Assembly: GCA_003214855.1 (NCBI GenBank)
Contig: QCLC01000020.1
Span: 1-34,818, forward strand
Source: Prochlorococcus sp. AG-412-I05
GTDB lineage: Bacteria; Cyanobacteriota; Cyanobacteriia; PCC-6307; Cyanobiaceae
Direction of reading: 5' to 3'
Length of the DNA: 34,818 bases
The notes under the pieces are model-generated. The model saw only the letters and a program-made list of their open reading frames with translations, was not told the origin of the DNA and made no database searches. This document shows, piece by piece, positions 8,555 through 20,041 of the stretch. Each line of letters starts with the position of its first letter. Within the stretch, counting starts at the first letter, position 1. Both the position numbers and the translations under genes were made by a program.

Positions 8555-8717
8555 GGTCGTGACGATTAAGACGTGAGTTTATGCCGATCTTCTCTTGCCT
8601 CCAACAACAATCAATGCGTAAAAGCTGACGGAAGTCAGCACAAATGCAGACCAAGACCAAAGGAGGAAGTAACTTCAATTCGGAGAAGTCCTAAATAAGC
8701 AATAGCCGCGTGTGAAC

Positions 8718-10340
8718 ATGCCCAGCAGCAGTTCCGGAAATTCAAGGCATCTCAGCCAAGTTGCACCTGTAGTGCTGGCGATCCTTGATGGCTGGGGACA
8801 TCGTGAGGAAGTTGAACACAACTCCATCCGTAGTGCTGAGACTCCAATCATGGATGCCCTATGGCATGCCTACCCCCACACCCTGATCGAAGCCAGTGGT
8901 GCCGCTGTCGGGCTGCCAGACAACCAGATGGGCAACTCTGAGGTCGGTCATCTCACCATCGGTGCTGGCCGGGTGATCCGTCAGGAACTCGTTCGCATCA
9001 GTGAAACCGTACAAGCCGGAAGGCTGGGGCAAACTCCTGCCCTAATCGCCCTAGCCGAACGGTTGCACAAGTCTGACGGCACGCTTCACCTGTTGGGACT
9101 CTGCTCCGATGGCGGTGTCCATAGCCATATCAACCATCTCTGCGGTCTGTTGCACTGGGCTGCCGCCGCTGGACTCAACAAAGTGGCAGTGCATCTCATC
9201 ACCGATGGACGAGACACCCCGATTCAAAGTGCGAGCAAATACCTACACCAAATCGAAGACGCCATCAACGCCAGTGGAGTAGGTGAGTTAGCCAGCCTCT
9301 GCGGCCGCTATTGGGCCATGGACCGTGACCATCGCTGGGAGCGCACGATCAAGGCCTATGAGGTACTCACCGACCCAAATCAATCGATCAGCAAAGTCAC
9401 TGCCGAAGACGTTCTCAGCGCAAGTTATGCCAACGGAACCACCGACGAATTCCTAGAACCCACACGTCTTGGCAATAACTACTTCAAAGACGGGGATGGC
9501 CTCGTGATGTTCAACTTCCGTCCTGACCGCGCCAGGCAATTGGTGCAAGCCCTCACTCTTCCAGACTTCGATGGTTTCCCTCGAGCCAATCAGCCCAACC
9601 TCGATGTCGTGACCTTCACCCAGTACGAACACGATCTCCCTGTAGGAGTAGCTTTCCCCGCCGAATCACTCGACGATCTGCTCGGCCAGGTGGTCTCTGA
9701 AAACGGCCTACGCCAATACCGTACCGCAGAAACAGAGAAGTATCCCCACGTCACATATTTCATGAATGGTGGCATCGAACAGCCACTAGCAGGCGAGGAA
9801 CGTCATCTTGTGCCATCCCCCCGCGTGGCCACCTACGACCTGGCTCCAGCGATGGCTGCTGACACGCTGACCGAGAGTTGTGTGAACGCGATTGAGCGTG
9901 GTGTGTATTCACTGGTCGTCATCAACTACGCCAATCCAGATATGGTCGGCCACACCGGTGTGATGGGAGCCGCTCAGGAAGCCATCAGCACCGTGGACCG
10001 CTGCATCGGCCGATTGCTGGATTCGACCGGACGAATGGGCGGCACTCTGTTGATCACGGCAGACCATGGCAATGCCGAACTGATGCAAGGTTCAGATGGT
10101 CAGGCTTGGACGGCTCACACCACGAATCCCGTACCTGTGATCTTGGTAGAAGGAGAAAAACGCAAGCTCGCTGGCTACGGCAATGACATCCAACTGCGTG
10201 ATGGTGGTGGCCTGGCTGACATCGCACCTACGCTGCTGCAACTGCTTGATTTACCTAAACCCGATGCCATGTCAGGCTTATCGTTGATTCAAGCCATTGA
10301 TTCACCAACGCCCTCTGCACGACTCCCTCAACCCGTTTGA
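8718..10340 (+). CDS. gpmI: 2,3-bisphosphoglycerate-independent phosphoglycerate mutase
   Basis: A cytoplasmic Mn-dependent enzyme that interconverts 3- and 2-phosphoglycerate. The 540-residue length is normal for GpmI. The N-terminal metal site is in [11 protein letters not shown], the catalytic serine in [15 protein letters not shown], and the insert domain shows HLITDGRDT. The C-terminal metal ligands lie in [12 protein letters not shown] and [12 protein letters not shown] chose the ATG at 8718; an in-frame GTG at 8712 is possible. A perfect AGGAGG at 8661-8666 lies about 50 bases too far upstream to serve either start. The gene is followed after 57 bases by secG on the same strand. Confidence 0.96.
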   Translation: MPSSSSGNSRHLSQVAPVVLAILDGWGHREEVEHNSIRSAETPIMDALWHAYPHTLIEASGAAVGLPDNQMGNSEVGHLTIGAGRVIRQELVRISETVQAGRLGQTPALIALAERLHKSDGTLHLLGLCSDGGVHSHINHLCGLLHWAAAAGLNKVAVHLITDGRDTPIQSASKYLHQIEDAINASGVGELASLCGRYWAMDRDHRWERTIKAYEVLTDPNQSISKVTAEDVLSASYANGTTDEFLEPTRLGNNYFKDGDGLVMFNFRPDRARQLVQALTLPDFDGFPRANQPNLDVVTFTQYEHDLPVGVAFPAESLDDLLGQVVSENGLRQYRTAETEKYPHVTYFMNGGIEQPLAGEERHLVPSPRVATYDLAPAMAADTLTESCVNAIERGVYSLVVINYANPDMVGHTGVMGAAQEAISTVDRCIGRLLDSTGRMGGTLLITADHGNAELMQGSDGQAWTAHTTNPVPVILVEGEKRKLAGYGNDIQLRDGGGLADIAPTLLQLLDLPKPDAMSGLSLIQAIDSPTPSARLPQPV

Positions 10341-10397
10341 GGCGAACGATCGCCAGCTGGGGTCAGAACATGATCAACACATCCCTAGACTGAGGCC

Positions 10398-10628
10398 ATG
10401 ATTACCTCTGTTCTCTCCTGGATCTGGGTCGCTTCTGGCGTTCTCTTGATGTTGTTGGTCCTGTTGCATAGCCCCAAGGGTGGTGGCATGGGAGGGATAT
10501 CCGCTAGCGGCAGCTCCAGTTTCACAAGCACCAGCAGTGCCGAGGCAACCTTGGACAGGATCACCTGGACATGCCTAGCCATATTCTTGACTCTTGCAGT
10601 GATCCTTAGCGCTGGCTGGCTCACTTGA
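10398..10628 (+). CDS. secG: Protein-export membrane protein SecG
   Basis: A 76-residue membrane protein of the SecYEG translocon. Two hydrophobic segments, SWIWVASGVLLMLLVLLHSP and TWTCLAIFLTLAVILSAGWL, flank the SecG loop PKGGGMGGISASGSSS. It accelerates SecA-driven preprotein translocation at the plasma or thylakoid membrane. The ATG is preceded by CTGAGG at a workable spacing. It directly follows gpmI and may share its transcript. Confidence 0.93.
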   Translation: MITSVLSWIWVASGVLLMLLVLLHSPKGGGMGGISASGSSSFTSTSSAEATLDRITWTCLAIFLTLAVILSAGWLT

Positions 10629-10869
10629 GCTGAGCTTTGATTCCTCAGTAGGCAAGAAAGATTATTGCCAAAAGGATTGAACAAACATGTGATGAACCTC
10701 GCCAATCGAGATCAAACTCATCACCATGTTTTTGCATGCCAAACTGCAACTTAAGCTCTCCTGCATAACTCAGAAGCAAGGCAGCTAGTGGAATACACCT
10801 CAAAGCAAAAAAGAAACTTGAGCATGGCAACAGGAAGGGAAGCAGGCCTATCCAAACCCACCGCGATTT

Positions 10870-10885
10870 AGCATAGACATATGCT
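10870..10885. repeat. Short inverted repeat (6-bp stem)
   Basis: AGCATA, a GACA loop, and TATGCT form a perfect 6-bp hairpin nine bases to the left of the larger 16-bp hairpin. Alone it would be unremarkable; the closeness of the two suggests one structured element. Confidence 0.45.
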
Positions 10886-10894
10886 TATTCAAAA

Positions 10895-10932
10895 GATTAC
10901 CTGCCTTGAACAATAATTCAAGGCAGGTAATC
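10895..10932. repeat. Perfect 16-bp inverted repeat / hairpin
   Basis: GATTACCTGCCTTGAA at 10895-10910, the loop CAATAA, and TTCAAGGCAGGTAATC at 10917-10932 pair without mismatch. On the minus strand the stem is followed by TTTTGAAT, so it could act as an intrinsic terminator for leftward transcription, or as part of a small RNA. On the plus strand there is no T tract. No annotated minus-strand gene lies immediately to its right for it to terminate. Confidence 0.8.
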
Positions 10933-11366
10933 ACCATCGATCAGCCACCTGCACTTGCCTAAAGCAGCAGTAGCAGTGCAAAGATGATCTTGAGCACAAG
11001 AAGAATCTCATCACTGAGCCAACAAAACAATTTTAGTGATGGTCAAGCAAGCACAGATGGCTAAATAAAACATCAAGCTATGTTGTAGACGATAAGCGGC
11101 AAAAACAATAAAGAGAGGATCTCTGATGCATGTTCGAAGAATTACAATATGCTTCTGCGGCTTACAATGAATACAACAACAAAACGAAGGGATGAAAAGT
11201 CAAGCATCAAATCTTCTTGCGCACAAAAGCAAGTCAAAGCTCCTTTGCTAAAATCAAGAGGCTAAACACTATGCTCCAAATGGGATTCAAGCTATAATCA
11301 AAGTGTCGGCGATGGCGACTTGCTCTATTGATTTCTTATCGACAAGACATTTATCGGAAACCCAAA

Positions 11367-11657
11367 ATGGCAAAGGCACCAGAGGAGAAGACATCAAAGG
11401 CGCCAGAAGAAATGATCACGACCGATACAATCATCTTACTTCTTATCAGGATTACTTTTATTGTTTTTGACTCATTGAAAAGGCTTGTCTCTCTGCTTAA
11501 TACTGGGGTAACGAAAGACACACAAACGAATGAAAAGCAAATAGTTACCGCCAAGGATTCAAATGATAAGCTAAAAGGATTACTCAAGAAAGAATTGGTC
11601 GACCTAGTCATTGCCTATGAGAAAGAAACAGGTATTGACCATCAAAACGTCAAGTAA
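11367..11657 (+). CDS. Hypothetical protein with one hydrophobic segment
   Basis: About 96 residues from the ATG at 11367 (a TTG at 11328 would add 13). The N-terminus repeats KAPEE twice. A hydrophobic stretch, TIILLLIRITFIVFDSLKRL, near residues 20-39 could be a membrane anchor, followed by a charged, lysine-rich tail. I do not recognise the family. The base composition is AT-rich compared with the flanking secG and groL genes, which suggests an accessory or recently acquired gene. It could also be a spurious frame. Confidence 0.45.
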   Translation: MAKAPEEKTSKAPEEMITTDTIILLLIRITFIVFDSLKRLVSLLNTGVTKDTQTNEKQIVTAKDSNDKLKGLLKKELVDLVIAYEKETGIDHQNVK

Positions 11658-11772
11658 TTAGCTAGCCTGCATCTCAGCAAGAAGTTGCCAGCCCATTCAG
11701 TATCATTCTTACCAGCAAATTAGCGCCCCTAAAGGTGCCTCCCCATAAAAAATCATTTGCTCTGAAAACCAA

Positions 11773-12273
11773 ATGCCTCCCAAAGGGAAAGAACTTGCAA
11801 CAATCATAGAGAAGGCTTCTCCTTTATATGATTACTGGAAATCACAACAAAATGAAGAAGATGAAAAGGCGAGATTGTTAAAGTCAAGCTCAAGCAGTCG
11901 GGCTGCATATCTATTTAAAGAAGAGCCATACAAATGGGAGAATCTCTATCAAAGTATTACCAGGGAGATTGCAAGAGGTGACCGAGACTCAATCAGAGGC
12001 CTAAGGATCATCCTCGATACGATCAACAGTTCAGAGAAAGAAAAGATGCTGAAAGCATTTGACGACAACAAAATTATTGCCGGAGAGATGCTGTTACTGG
12101 TCAAACAGGAAGACGCAAGCAAAACGTCAACAAAGAAGAATTTATTTAGATTTGCGCGCATACTATTTGCGATCTTCACTAATCCATATGGCATCGAAAT
12201 GAAGCGCCCAAAAGCGCATATTTACGAACGCACTGGTGCCGCTATCTATGCATTAAGGAAAGGGATATCATGA
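11773..12273 (+). CDS. Hypothetical protein, accessory
   Basis: A 166-residue, strongly charged protein (many K, E, R) with no signal peptide. Predicted character is helical: ATIIEKASPLYDYWKSQQNE, then EEDEKARLLKSSSSS, then a basic C-terminal portion with FARILFAIFTNPYG. I know no family for it. It follows the preceding small ORF after 115 bases on the same strand and shares its AT-rich codon use, so the two may be one transferred unit. It is convergent with groL, with two hairpins between them. Confidence 0.6.
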   Translation: MPPKGKELATIIEKASPLYDYWKSQQNEEDEKARLLKSSSSSRAAYLFKEEPYKWENLYQSITREIARGDRDSIRGLRIILDTINSSEKEKMLKAFDDNKIIAGEMLLLVKQEDASKTSTKKNLFRFARILFAIFTNPYGIEMKRPKAHIYERTGAAIYALRKGIS

Positions 12274-12400
12274 ACATTTCTAGAGCAAGTTTAGCTTCAA
12301 ATTGATCTTGCAATGCAAGCATCAAGACAGCAATGCTCATGACTCTTGATCAGCACAACTCGCTCATAGTTGCTACCAGCGATCGTCCTTCACATAGGCC

Positions 12401-12428
12401 AAAAAAAAGCACCCAGAAGGGTGCTTTT
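12401..12428 (-). terminator. Rho-independent terminator of groL
   Basis: AAAAGCACCC at 12405-12414, the loop AGAA, and GGGTGCTTTT at 12419-12428 form a 10-bp stem. Read on the minus strand it ends in a run of eight T, right for termination of groESL transcription. Read on the plus strand it has four T, so it may act in both directions between the convergent genes. Confidence 0.85.
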
Positions 12429-12456
12429 GATCTGTTCTTGATGACATGTGACTTGT

Positions 12457-12474
12457 GGGACTCCGAAGAGTCCC
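12457..12474 (-). other. UUCG-capped hairpin just after groL
   Basis: GGGACTC, CGAA and GAGTCCC form a perfect 7-bp stem. On the minus-strand transcript the loop becomes C(UUCG)G, an unusually stable tetraloop, starting 8 bases past the groL stop. It has no T tract, so it is more likely an mRNA 3' stabiliser or part of a double-hairpin 3' end than a terminator. Confidence 0.65.
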
Positions 12475-12482
12475 GGCTTTGA

Positions 12483-14132
<1,650 letters not shown>

Positions 14133-14199
14133 TTAAAAATGATGGATTTGGTCAGTTGAAAGCCGGTGTCAGCTGAAAGTTCAGAGTCAGCCGCAAAGC

Positions 14200-14511
14200 T
14201 CAGTTGACGACAGCAAGGATGTCCTTCTCGGACAACAGCACGTACTCATCTGTGCTGAGTTTGATGTCTGTACCTGCGTACTTGCTGTAAAGAACCTTGT
14301 CTCCAACTCCCACTTCGGGAGCCTGGCGGGAGCCATCGTCATTGCGCTTTCCAGGGCCAACTTGAACCACCTCGCCCACCTGGGGCTTTTCCTTAGCGGT
14401 GTCAGGCAAAAGGATGCCGCCCGCAGTTTTCTCCTCTGATTCAGAGACTTTCACAAAAACGCGATCTCCGAGAGGCTTAACGGTGGAGACGCTGAGAGAA
14501 ACAGCTGCCAT
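14200..14511 (-). CDS. groS: 10 kDa co-chaperonin GroES
   Basis: A 103-residue lid of the GroEL chamber. [20 protein letters not shown], the mobile loop [19 protein letters not shown] and the C-terminal [14 protein letters not shown] are typical. The frame stays open upstream to 14592, but the ATG at 14511 ([18 protein letters not shown]) fits the family. The extra 27 codons would run through the CIRCE operator and encode a Cys-rich, unrelated sequence. It is the first gene of groESL and is divergent from atpD. Confidence 0.97.
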   Translation of the reverse strand: MAAVSLSVSTVKPLGDRVFVKVSESEEKTAGGILLPDTAKEKPQVGEVVQVGPGKRNDDGSRQAPEVGVGDKVLYSKYAGTDIKLSTDEYVLLSEKDILAVVN

Positions 14512-14565
14512 GGGTGTATTGAAAGGGCAAGAACAGGGCGCCAAAGCACCACATAACGACCTGGA

Positions 14566-14592
14566 GTAGCACTCGTGGCCATTGAGTGCCAA
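14566..14592 (-). promoter_or_regulatory. CIRCE operator (HrcA-binding site) of groESL
   Basis: The arms GTAGCACTC (14566-14574) and GAGTGCCAA (14584-14592) are separated by exactly 9 bases. The CIRCE consensus is TTAGCACTC-N9-GAGTGCTAA, so each arm matches in 8 of 9 positions. It sits 54 bases upstream of the groES ATG. HrcA is the known repressor at CIRCE sites and releases it during heat stress; hrcA itself is not in the window. Confidence 0.93.
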
Positions 14593-14707
14593 CCCTATGT
14601 GTGTTGATGCTGTGCCGACTAGTCGATACCTGTGCGGGTCACCGAACCCTGAGACGATCTAGCCATGCAGTGGTAATGTTGCGCCGCTCTGTAAGGGAAT
14701 GCGTTAG

Positions 14708-16204
<1,497 letters not shown>

Positions 16205-16210
16205 AGCCAA

Positions 16211-16234
16211 GCGGGGAGTGAGACATCTCCCCGC
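16211..16234. other. GC-rich hairpin between atpD and atpC
   Basis: GCGGGGAG at 16211-16218, an 8-base loop, and CTCCCCGC at 16227-16234 form a perfect 8-bp stem starting six bases after the atpD stop. There is no T tract, so it is not a standard terminator. It may stabilise the atpD 3' end or reduce read-through into atpC, which would help set the 3:1 beta to epsilon ratio; that role is inference. Confidence 0.7.
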
Positions 16235-16288
16235 TAATCACTTTCATCCCCATTCAGTTTCTCCACCTCAAACCCAAGCCTCCGAACC

Positions 16289-16690
16289 ATGTCTCTCACC
16301 CTCCGCGTTCTGGCACCTGACCAGAGTGTGTTCGACGGCACCGCCGAAGAGGTGATTCTTCCTAGCACCACAGGTCTAATTGGCATCCTGCCGGGCCACA
16401 TATCGCTTGTCACAGCCTTGGATATCGGTGTGATGAGGGTTCGAACCAATGGGGCCTGGAACTCCATTGCCCTGATGGGTGGATTCGCCGAAGTTGAAGC
16501 AGACGATGTCACCGTGTTGGTGAATGGTGCCGAACTCGGCAAGAGCATTGATGCAACAACGGCTGAAGCAGAGCTGGAACAAGCCAAGGCCAAAGTGAGC
16601 CAAATGGAAGGCCAGGAACCCTCAACCGAAAAAATAAAAGCACAGCAGAACTTCAATCGCGCCCGAGCACGAGTTCAAGCCACTAAATAA
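16289..16690 (+). CDS. atpC: ATP synthase F1 epsilon subunit
   Basis: A 133-residue central-stalk subunit that couples rotation and inhibits ATP hydrolysis (atpE in plastid nomenclature). The N-terminal beta-sandwich starts [16 protein letters not shown] and contains [19 protein letters not shown] and [19 protein letters not shown]. The C-terminal helical hairpin is [18 protein letters not shown] and the basic [10 protein letters not shown]. The gene follows atpD after 84 bases on the same strand. Confidence 0.97.
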   Translation: MSLTLRVLAPDQSVFDGTAEEVILPSTTGLIGILPGHISLVTALDIGVMRVRTNGAWNSIALMGGFAEVEADDVTVLVNGAELGKSIDATTAEAELEQAKAKVSQMEGQEPSTEKIKAQQNFNRARARVQATK

Positions 16691-16723
16691 GCAAATCAAT
16701 AGGCAGCTGCTGAGGACATTGAG

Positions 16724-17395
16724 TTGACGCTGCAGCTCTTACTCGACAGCGCAGACCCAAGCACATGGGAAGCATGGCTTCCCACAGGCCTTTTTGCTGG
16801 CATCACAACCAACCCAACACTGCTGAGACGAGCCCAACAACCCTGCCAACTGGATCATCTCAAGAGCTTGGCTGCTACAGCCGAACGACTGGGTTGTTTA
16901 GAGCTACATCTTCAAGCATGGGGAAAGCATGCCATCGAGCTAGCAGAATGCGGCGCTGCCTTGGCCCAATTAACGACTCCAGCTCTCACTGTTCACGTCA
17001 AACTGCCGATTACCCAAGCAGGCAGCCAAGCAGCAAGCACCCTGATCGCCGCAGAAATCCCAATCACATTCACGGCCTGTTTTGAAGCCCCCCAGGTCTT
17101 GATCGCTGCAGCCTTGGGCGCTCAACACATCGCCCCCTACCTCGGACGGATTAACGATCAAGGCCGTGATGGCTACACCGAATTAATAGCAATGCAACGA
17201 GCCCTAGAAGGAGTTGGCAGTAACTGCAAACTCCTGGTGGCTAGTTTGCGCAGTCGTCGTGATCTCAGCCATTTGGCGACAGCAGGAATCGACACCTTCA
17301 CGATCAGTGCTGAGCTGGCTGAGGAGCTGTTTGAGGTCAAGGCCACCTTGGATGCTGCTGCTGCGTTTGAGCAAGACGCATCCTCTGGAGCCTGA
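16724..17395 (+). CDS. Transaldolase / fructose-6-phosphate aldolase family protein
   Basis: A 223-residue TIM-barrel aldolase of the short transaldolase (TalC/FSA) type. Family marks are LLLDSADPSTWEAWL at the start, GLFAGITTNPTLLRRA near 22-36, the Schiff-base lysine K93 in TVHVKLPIT, FTACFEAPQVLIAAALGAQHIAPYLGRI, and LVASLRSRRDL. It would transfer or cleave dihydroxyacetone units between sugar phosphates in the cytoplasm. The start is TTG at 16724, 33 bases after atpC, preceded by TGAGGA, and it places the LLLDSAD strand where the family has it. Which of the two activities it has cannot be read here. Confidence 0.85.
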   Translation: MTLQLLLDSADPSTWEAWLPTGLFAGITTNPTLLRRAQQPCQLDHLKSLAATAERLGCLELHLQAWGKHAIELAECGAALAQLTTPALTVHVKLPITQAGSQAASTLIAAEIPITFTACFEAPQVLIAAALGAQHIAPYLGRINDQGRDGYTELIAMQRALEGVGSNCKLLVASLRSRRDLSHLATAGIDTFTISAELAEELFEVKATLDAAAAFEQDASSGA

Positions 17396-17438
17396 ACTGC
17401 ACGCTCGCCCATGAAGCCTCCTATTCAGTTTCACCATT

Positions 17439-17464
17439 AAAAAAACTCCGCCGTACAGGCGGAG
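17439..17464 (-). terminator. Rho-independent terminator of the PSRP-3 gene
   Basis: CTCCGCC (17446-17452), the loop GTACA, and GGCGGAG (17458-17464) form a perfect 7-bp GC-rich stem. On the minus strand it is followed by seven T. It lies 36 bases past the stop of the PSRP-3 gene and between convergent genes. Confidence 0.9.
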
Positions 17465-17499
17465 CGGGTCTGCAGACTTCATTCGTTCGGCTGGCTTGA

Positions 17500-18072
<573 letters not shown>

Positions 18073-18089
18073 TCAACACTCTTTATCCA

Positions 18090-18893
18090 CTGAACCTGCA
18101 AGGCCTGCTGCTGTTTGACATCGACGGCGTGATCCGCGATGTAGCAGCCAGCTACCGCCGCGCCATCCAGGAAACAGTGCACCATTACAGCGGCTGGCGT
18201 CCCAGCGTCGCTGAGATCGACGCACTCAAAACAGAAGGCATTTGGAATAACGACTGGGACGCCAGCCTGGAGCTCCTTAGACGTGATCAGAAAAGCCGTA
18301 ACCAAACCCTAGAACGACCGAGCCGCGAGCAGCTCATAGAGGTGTTTAGTCGTTTTTATTTTGGCGGTGATCCCAATGGCGACCCCAGCAATTGGCAGGG
18401 CTTTATCCGCAATGAGCCACTGCTTGTCAAGCAAAGATTCTTTGAGGAGCTGAGTTCGCTTGGCTTCGCCTGGGGGTTTGTTAGCGGTGCTGAACCTCCT
18501 TCTGCCCGATTTGTCTTGGAACAACGCTTGGGGCTCAAGCATCCAGCCTTGATCGCCATGGGCGAAGCACCTGATAAACCAGATCCCACTGGCCTGCTTC
18601 AACTAGCCAGCCAACTTGCTGGTAGGAGATTGGGTCCCGGAGTTCCAACAGTCGCCTACCTAGGCGACACGGTGGCCGATGTGCGCACAGTGATCCATGC
18701 CCGCCAGCAACAACCCGAGCAGCAATGGATGAGCCTCGCCGTTGCGCCACCCCATTTGCAAGGGATCGAGCAACAAGAAGCACGCAGCGCCTATGAAAAT
18801 CGACTGAAGCAGGCCGGGGCCGATCACATTCTGAGCTGCACAACCGATGCGATCGAGATCCTAAAGGCAGGTGAATCTAGAGCAAAAAACTAA
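18090..18893 (+). CDS. HAD-superfamily hydrolase (subfamily IA-like), non-standard start
   Basis: The HAD nucleophile motif is LLFDIDGVIRD, and the first usual start codon in frame is the GTG inside it (18129), which would remove both catalytic aspartates. The frame is open back to 18066 with no ATG, GTG or TTG before the motif, so I place the start provisionally at CTG 18090; CTG 18096 is equally possible. Later motifs are intact: AWGFVSGAEPPSARF (motif II serine-like), APDKPDPTGLLQLA (motif III lysine) and AYLGDTVADVRTV (motif IV). Residues 30-110 form a helical cap. The likely role is a phosphatase for a small metabolite; the substrate is unknown. Confidence 0.82.
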   Translation: MNLQGLLLFDIDGVIRDVAASYRRAIQETVHHYSGWRPSVAEIDALKTEGIWNNDWDASLELLRRDQKSRNQTLERPSREQLIEVFSRFYFGGDPNGDPSNWQGFIRNEPLLVKQRFFEELSSLGFAWGFVSGAEPPSARFVLEQRLGLKHPALIAMGEAPDKPDPTGLLQLASQLAGRRLGPGVPTVAYLGDTVADVRTVIHARQQQPEQQWMSLAVAPPHLQGIEQQEARSAYENRLKQAGADHILSCTTDAIEILKAGESRAKN

Positions 18894-19198
18894 AAAGAGA
18901 AGACACGAAGCATGCCAATCAATTGAGACTATTCTCCCAAGCATTTTCAGAAGCAAGAGCTCTCAAGACAGATTCCATGACTCACTCCCATTCAAGACAA
19001 TAATCAAATTAATCAATTAAATCAAAATGATTTACAAAGCAATAGTTAGCTCAAAGCTCGAAATAGCCAAGAACAACAACTGCTATTTACTAGAGCTGAT
19101 GCCTGATCCACTCAGATAAAACCGGTGCAATCTCATCTGCTCCAAGGGCTTAAACGAACCCCGCACAAACTGATCAGGACAATTCCCTATCCCCTTCG
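18894..19198. other. 305-base convergent spacer, with a possible displaced GT C-terminus
   Basis: Between the HAD gene and the minus-strand glycosyltransferase. The left part (18,894-19,080) is AT-rich with nothing recognised. The right part, read on the minus strand in another frame than the glycosyltransferase, encodes a sensible segment, PDQFVRGSFKPLEQMRLHRF, that ends at 19083. It may be the real C-terminus, separated by a frameshift. Confidence 0.4.
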
Positions 19199-20041
19199 CT
19201 AAATCCTGCCATCGACATAAGCGCGCAATGCCCAATTGCTCCACCAAGCCAACCGCTGAGACACCGTTACAGAGAAACGAGACTGAAAGGCAAGCCACTG
19301 ACGACGTATAGCCAACCATCGCTGCCACTTCTGCCTCAAGTGAATCCAGCGAATCGGGCCGCTGGTATTGGCATCATGACGACGGTGTTGCAGCAAAGCC
19401 TCAGGCAACTCCAGCAAACCATTGGCATGCCGCGCCACCAAGGCAAGCCACCAGTCGTACTGAACCACCTGTTCAGGTATCGGCAACGCCTGCTTCAAGC
19501 AGGCCTGATTTAGCAACATCGTGCAACCCGTGACTCGAGGGCCTACCGCCAGTGCCGCCAATCCAGGACACACCTTACCCAGTCCATGCCAATCCCAGAG
19601 GGAAAGATGAAGAGACACTCCCTGAGCATTAATCAGGGTTGCATCCGAATGCAACAGCATTGCAGGCTCCTCAGCAAAGCAACCACGACGCAACTCCTCA
19701 GCTTGCAGAACCACCATCCCCCGCTCCAGGCGCTGTGGCTCCCAGACGTCATCTTGATCCGCCACTGCCACATAAGCCGCCTGCGTCATCGCTAACAGAG
19801 CCGCGAAACTGCCACAACAACCCAATTGCAAGCCGTCTGGGGGTAACAACTGCAACCAACCAGCCGTGGTCTCCGACCAGGACTTCAGCAACGCGATCGT
19901 GCCGTCGCTGGAACCATCATCACGAACAAGTAGACGATCAGGTCGCCATGTCTGCGACTCGATGCTGATCAGCTGCTGCTGAAGATAGGCGGCGCCATTA
20001 AAGGTAGCCATCACGACCTCCAGAGTGCCCCGCTGACTCAC
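19199..20041 (-). CDS. Glycosyltransferase family 2 (rhamnosyltransferase-like)
   Basis: About 280 residues from the GTG at 20041. This start overlaps the stop of the preceding gene by four bases (GTGA), a translational-coupling arrangement; the longer frame to 20107 is rejected. The GT-A fold is seen in LEVVMATFNGAAYLQQQLIS, LLVRDDGSSDGT and the DxD-like VAVADQDDVWEPQRLERG. A later VTGCTMLLNQACLKQALP matches the acceptor region of rhamnosyl-type GT2 enzymes. It would transfer a sugar from a nucleotide donor on the cytoplasmic face. It is the last gene of the secretion operon. Its C-terminus may be cut by a frameshift. Confidence 0.9.
   Translation of the reverse strand: MSQRGTLEVVMATFNGAAYLQQQLISIESQTWRPDRLLVRDDGSSDGTIALLKSWSETTAGWLQLLPPDGLQLGCCGSFAALLAMTQAAYVAVADQDDVWEPQRLERGMVVLQAEELRRGCFAEEPAMLLHSDATLINAQGVSLHLSLWDWHGLGKVCPGLAALAVGPRVTGCTMLLNQACLKQALPIPEQVVQYDWWLALVARHANGLLELPEALLQHRRHDANTSGPIRWIHLRQKWQRWLAIRRQWLAFQSRFSVTVSQRLAWWSNWALRAYVDGRI

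Larger units (their letters stand above)
10629..11366. other. 738-base gene-poor spacer with a strong hairpin
   Basis: This AT-rich stretch between secG and the next ORF has no convincing coding signal. A 61-codon minus-strand frame (10645-10830) has hydrophobic ends but an unlikely composition. The notable content is two neighbouring hairpins at 10870-10885 and 10895-10932. A small RNA gene is conceivable but not shown. Confidence 0.5.

Noticed and set aside
8661-8666. Perfect AGGAGG upstream of gpmI
   Set aside because: It is about 50 bases from either gpmI start, and no start codon follows at a usable distance, so I do not call a small gene or use it to set the gpmI start.
10645-10830. 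61-codon minus-strand frame next to secG
   Set aside because: It has hydrophobic ends but no family and no clear ribosome site. It is too short to trust without comparison.
14512-14592. Extension of groES to an ATG at 14592
   Set aside because: It would translate the CIRCE operator and add 27 Cys-rich residues not found in GroES. The ATG at 14511 fits the family.
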